Source of the DNA: Chenopodium formosanum
Taxonomy: Eukaryota; Streptophyta; Magnoliopsida; Caryophyllales; Amaranthaceae
DNA: 64,000 nt
Direction: 5' to 3'
NCBI GenBank assembly: GCA_024500155.1
Contig: CM044880.1
Location: forward strand, 3,720,001-3,784,000
Part shown: one piece after another, positions 61,768 through 64,000 of the stretch
How the letters are laid out: every line of letters begins with the position of its first letter
Position numbering within the stretch: position 1 is the first letter of the stretch
Notes under the pieces: generated by a model
Database searches by the model: none
Told to the model about the DNA's origin: nothing
The model's input: only the letters and a program-made list of their open reading frames with translations
Position numbers and translations under genes: made by a program

Positions 61768-63645
61768 GACGAACGAAACAACATCTTAATATTGCAGAAA
61801 CTTCTTAATTTCATGCTAAGAGCAGGATAGTCCTGTGCGCATGGAAGTCAAAATGTTTGGACATTGAAACTAAAATCAATTCAGGCATTCAGCCTTACAC
61901 AAATGGTCTGCAATAACAAAAAAATATAACTTCCTTCAACATTTAAAAAAGAAAATGAAATATTTTTTTAACAAAACAACCAAAAAATTGCATCAAACAA
62001 TGTATCTGACTCCTGACATTGAAGTCCATAAAATAATACACATTAACTTCATAATTATTCAGCATTAAACAAAGTAGCCGGATACTTGAGAGCCTATTAA
62101 AGAATGATATCTTCTGTAAAAAGTATTATGGTCTTTTGATATAGAATATAGATAGCTTGGAGAAATTTTCCATTCCTTTAGCTTATTGCTATTGTAAGCA
62201 ATTATCCAGTTTAATGCTCCAACATGCTTCTTATTTCCTAATTATTGTTACAGTTTTCAGAGTAAATACCAATTTTACGAAAGGTTTCCCAATTCCCATG
62301 TTAAAGCCTCCAAAGAATGATATTATGGGAAAATTAACTAGTAATCTAAAATAAATTGATACTTTCTGGAAGAAACATAAACACTTAATTATGGCATCCA
62401 TGATTGGTCTTTCGGTCAAATTATTAACACCCAGATAGAATCTCCAGGTGTTGAATCTACACCTAATTCAGTTGTGGCAAAACCAAAAGCTAGAATCAAA
62501 AGGTGCCCATCAGTCTCAAATAATCTGTACAAGAAGTTCAGCCAAGTTGGAGCGAGCTTCAGTTCTAATGGCTCTGCTTCGAGCTTAATGCACATTACCC
62601 ACCTCCCCATGGGTATTAACCCCTTGCTATTCCTGATATAGGAAATGAAGGTGGGGCCCACCATATACCTTAAGAAAAAGAAAAACTCATCTCTAATGAG
62701 GCCAAATTAGCTCAAGGTGTCAGTGATGCCAAAAAATGTGCATAAATGCATACATGTTGACTTTCAAGCATATACAGCTTTACTCATTTTCATCATAAAT
62801 CAATAATTGACATCCAAAATATAAATGATCAAAGGCAAAAAAGTCACAGGCAAAGAGAAGTAGGCAACAAGGATGAAAAATAATAACACCGTGTATACCT
62901 TGAGACGGCGCAATATATCAATAAGCCACGATAGCCTTCCAGTTGCTCGAGTATCCATCATGCTCTTGAATTCTTCGTCAGAAAGATCAGACAGAAGAAG
63001 GCCAGTCTTGCACTTCTCAATCATATCAGTCCATTTAAGAGGAGAGCCCACAACTTGCAAAAATAGTTCAAAAGGCATAGCTTTGATAGCAACATCTAAA
63101 CCAAACAATACGCAAGAGCTGTTTTTTGTGGGATTTACACTTTTAGTCGATGTTGACTCCTCAGTGCATGCAGCTGAACTATTCACATAATCCCATAAAA
63201 AACGATGCAAGAGCTTTGTTCGAACCATTTTTGCCAAGACAAATCCATTAGCACGCATAACTTCAGATTTAGCACTTTGAGTATCAGAGTGTGCATTAAT
63301 CTGAATTCTCTCAATGCCATGAAGTACAGGAATGGGAAGTTCCTTCTTTGACTGAGATAAGGCACCACGGGTTTGCATCTCAAATGATCTCAGTCTATCA
63401 TGCACTTGGTCTGACAACTCACTAGCCGAACCTTGGACAGAAGGATGAAGAACCACAAGGATTTGACGGAGATGTCCACAATTTGAGACACCTGGTATAC
63501 TAAAGACCATGAGTTTACACTTCCCTTCTCGTTCAAGCTTATTCAGACAATGTGTCAAGGTCTTTCTGTCCATTCTTGTCTTCTTGTCCTTCTCAAAACT
63601 CTCAAGCCACCTTTGCAGCTCAGGTTTAACAATGATTTTCTCAGT
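52726..63645 (-). CDS. B-block-binding subunit of TFIIIC (GTF3C1-like), 3' part, incomplete at the window edge
   Basis: Twelve exons in transcript order: 63645-62899, 61471-61214, 60459-60307, 59504-59327, 59221-59071, 58082-57725, 57134-56816, 56404-55627, 55546-55488, 55365-54922, 54469-54431 and 52908-52726. They give about 1220 residues; the N-terminal exons lie beyond 64000. The part seen begins with a winged-helix-like region (KPELQRWLESFEKD, TLTHCLNKLEREGKCKLM). A Lys/Arg-rich segment, an acidic stretch (SEEEELEEPEVVEHEEQ) and a SANT-like block (KFSWTEEADRRLLLIQYA) follow. The end is the conserved CRQHYFANPMSTSLL. TFIIIC binds the internal B box of tRNA genes and recruits TFIIIB and Pol III. 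The exon at 57134-56816 is 319 nt where 318 is needed, so the frame breaks there. Confidence 0.88.
53976..53993. repeat. G18 homopolymer after a (GT)n tract
   Basis: GTGTGTGTGTGT followed by about 18 G, in the last long intron of the TFIIIC gene. Confidence 0.75.
56759..56796 (-). mobile_element. 38-bp RTE 3'-end insertion next to a splice donor
   Basis: On the minus strand the block reads GACCCCACTTATGGGACTAA and then GGCTTTG with an ATTG repeat, which is the RTE terminus alone. It is bounded by an exact 15-bp duplication, CATAAATTAAAAAGC, at 56744-56758 and 56797-56811. The right duplicate ends four bases from the last exon base of the TFIIIC exon (56816), within the donor region. Confidence 0.85.
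57461..57487. repeat. G-rich homopolymer (G7 A G19)
   Basis: A G-run interrupted once by A, in the TFIIIC intron at 57135-57724. Confidence 0.75.
58367..59052. mobile_element. TIR element with internal minisatellite, in a TFIIIC intron
   Basis: Left end GGGGGAGGCTCTCGTGAG leads into two repeats of AATTTTTCTTATGTGAG. The right end, read in reverse, gives GTGAGAATAGGTTCATATGTGAGAATT in similar order. Between them, at about 58430-58985, the phrase TGTTCTAAATTTTTACTCAT recurs some twenty times with small changes. The element sits between TA-rich stretches, suggesting TA insertion. There is no coding capacity. Confidence 0.6.
60714..61003. mobile_element. MITE with about 55-bp inverted ends, in a TFIIIC intron
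   Basis: Left end CAATGAGAAGGATCTTATAA then TGAGAAGAATGAGAAGGAT. The right end in reverse reads CAAATGAGAAGTTTCTTAAA then ATGAGAAGGATGAGAAGGAT. Inside, the motif AAATGTGCATAT is repeated in both orientations. TA microsatellites flank it on both sides, the right one over 70 bp. It is non-autonomous. Confidence 0.65.
61004..61074. repeat. (TA)n microsatellite
   Basis: About 35 TA repeats directly abutting the MITE at 60714-61003. Confidence 0.9.
61726..61766. repeat. T41 homopolymer in a TFIIIC intron
   Basis: A T-run of about 41 in the intron at 61472-62898. On the gene strand it is poly(A), so it could be the tail of an old retroposed insertion. No target duplication beyond a short AACAACATCTT repeat (ACAACATC on both sides) supports that. 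Confidence 0.6.
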
Positions 63646-63880
63646 CTGCAAAAGTGAAGAAATTTTGGACAAAAATGCAAGATATAATTGAGGTATATAC
63701 AAAACAACTGAAGAGCACAGCCAAAGAATATATACAAAGATCATGCTATTGCTAACTCATGTCAGTCTATTACTTAAACAAAAACTACTAAAATGATGCA
63801 ATTCATCAAGATTAATAGGATTAGCTGTATAATTTTTCAGACATACAGCAATAGGAATCATAGGTTAGAGTTATGTTTTA

Positions 63881-64000
63881 CTCCCTCCGTTTTGCATTAG
63901 TTGCAACGGTAGGGTTGGCTCAAAGTTTAAGAATATTATAGACTAGGCTTATAGGCTTATAATATGAAGTATTGTTAATAAGAGAGATATAATAAAAAAG
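63881..64000. mobile_element. Stowaway-type MITE end, cut by the window edge
   Basis: TACTCCCTCCGTTTTGCATT is a typical Stowaway terminus preceded by TA. The other end lies beyond the window. It is inside the TFIIIC intron that starts at 63646. Confidence 0.5.

Overview
The window is nuclear DNA of a flowering plant, most likely a core eudicot. The evidence is intron-rich genes with GT-AG introns, AT-rich spacers, a chloroplast-targeted sodium/proton antiporter, a stress-enhanced LHC-like protein, DC1 zinc-finger genes, Stowaway-type MITEs and an RTE-type LINE. An Amaranthaceae/Caryophyllales origin is only a guess from the repeat style. All gene models below were built by hand from reading frames and splice sites. 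Exon sums close in frame for every model except one exon of the TFIIIC gene.

Layout. 0-8 kb: an intronless LRR protein gene (+) and a short Cys/Pro-rich cell-wall-type gene (-) in AT-rich spacer with SINE and MITE debris. 8.3-11.6 kb: a five-exon SLX9 ribosome-biogenesis gene (+) and a tRNA-Gly(GCC). 11.9-21.9 kb: two tandem seven-exon genes (-) for nonaspanins (TM9SF/EMP70) with the same exon structure. 22.1-23.3 kb: a 1.24-kb, GC-rich, nearly perfect palindrome bounded by A-tracts, in the upstream region of the second nonaspanin. 24.4-31.1 kb: an ARF-family GTPase gene (-) and the SEP1-like gene (-), with two very similar 5'-truncated RTE insertions, one between the genes and one inside a SEP1 intron. 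32.5-39.1 kb: a head-to-tail segmental duplication carrying two DC1-domain genes (-) and the 3' tail of the neighbouring NIP7 gene; the intact NIP7 gene (-) lies at its right edge. 39.3-44.6 kb: a satellite of about 325 bp (ten units), then a degenerate ACCCGA-rich array, then two strongly diverged satellite units in the opposite orientation. 44.9-51.6 kb: a ten-exon NhaD-type plastid Na+/H+ antiporter gene (+). 52.7-64 kb: the 3' twelve exons of the B-block-binding subunit of TFIIIC (-), which runs off the right edge. Its introns hold several small elements, and one exon has a length one base out of frame.

Function. The genes are ordinary housekeeping and stress genes: ribosome assembly (SLX9, NIP7), Pol III transcription (TFIIIC subunit, tRNA-Gly), endomembrane traffic (nonaspanins, ARF) and chloroplast ion and light stress (NHD1, SEP1). 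There is no sign that they form a functional cluster. I found no new enzyme system. The most unusual parts are structural: the long hairpin element, the chimeric DC1/NIP7 duplication, the satellite with relic inverted units, and the RTE insertions, one of which is only 38 bp long and sits next to a splice donor.
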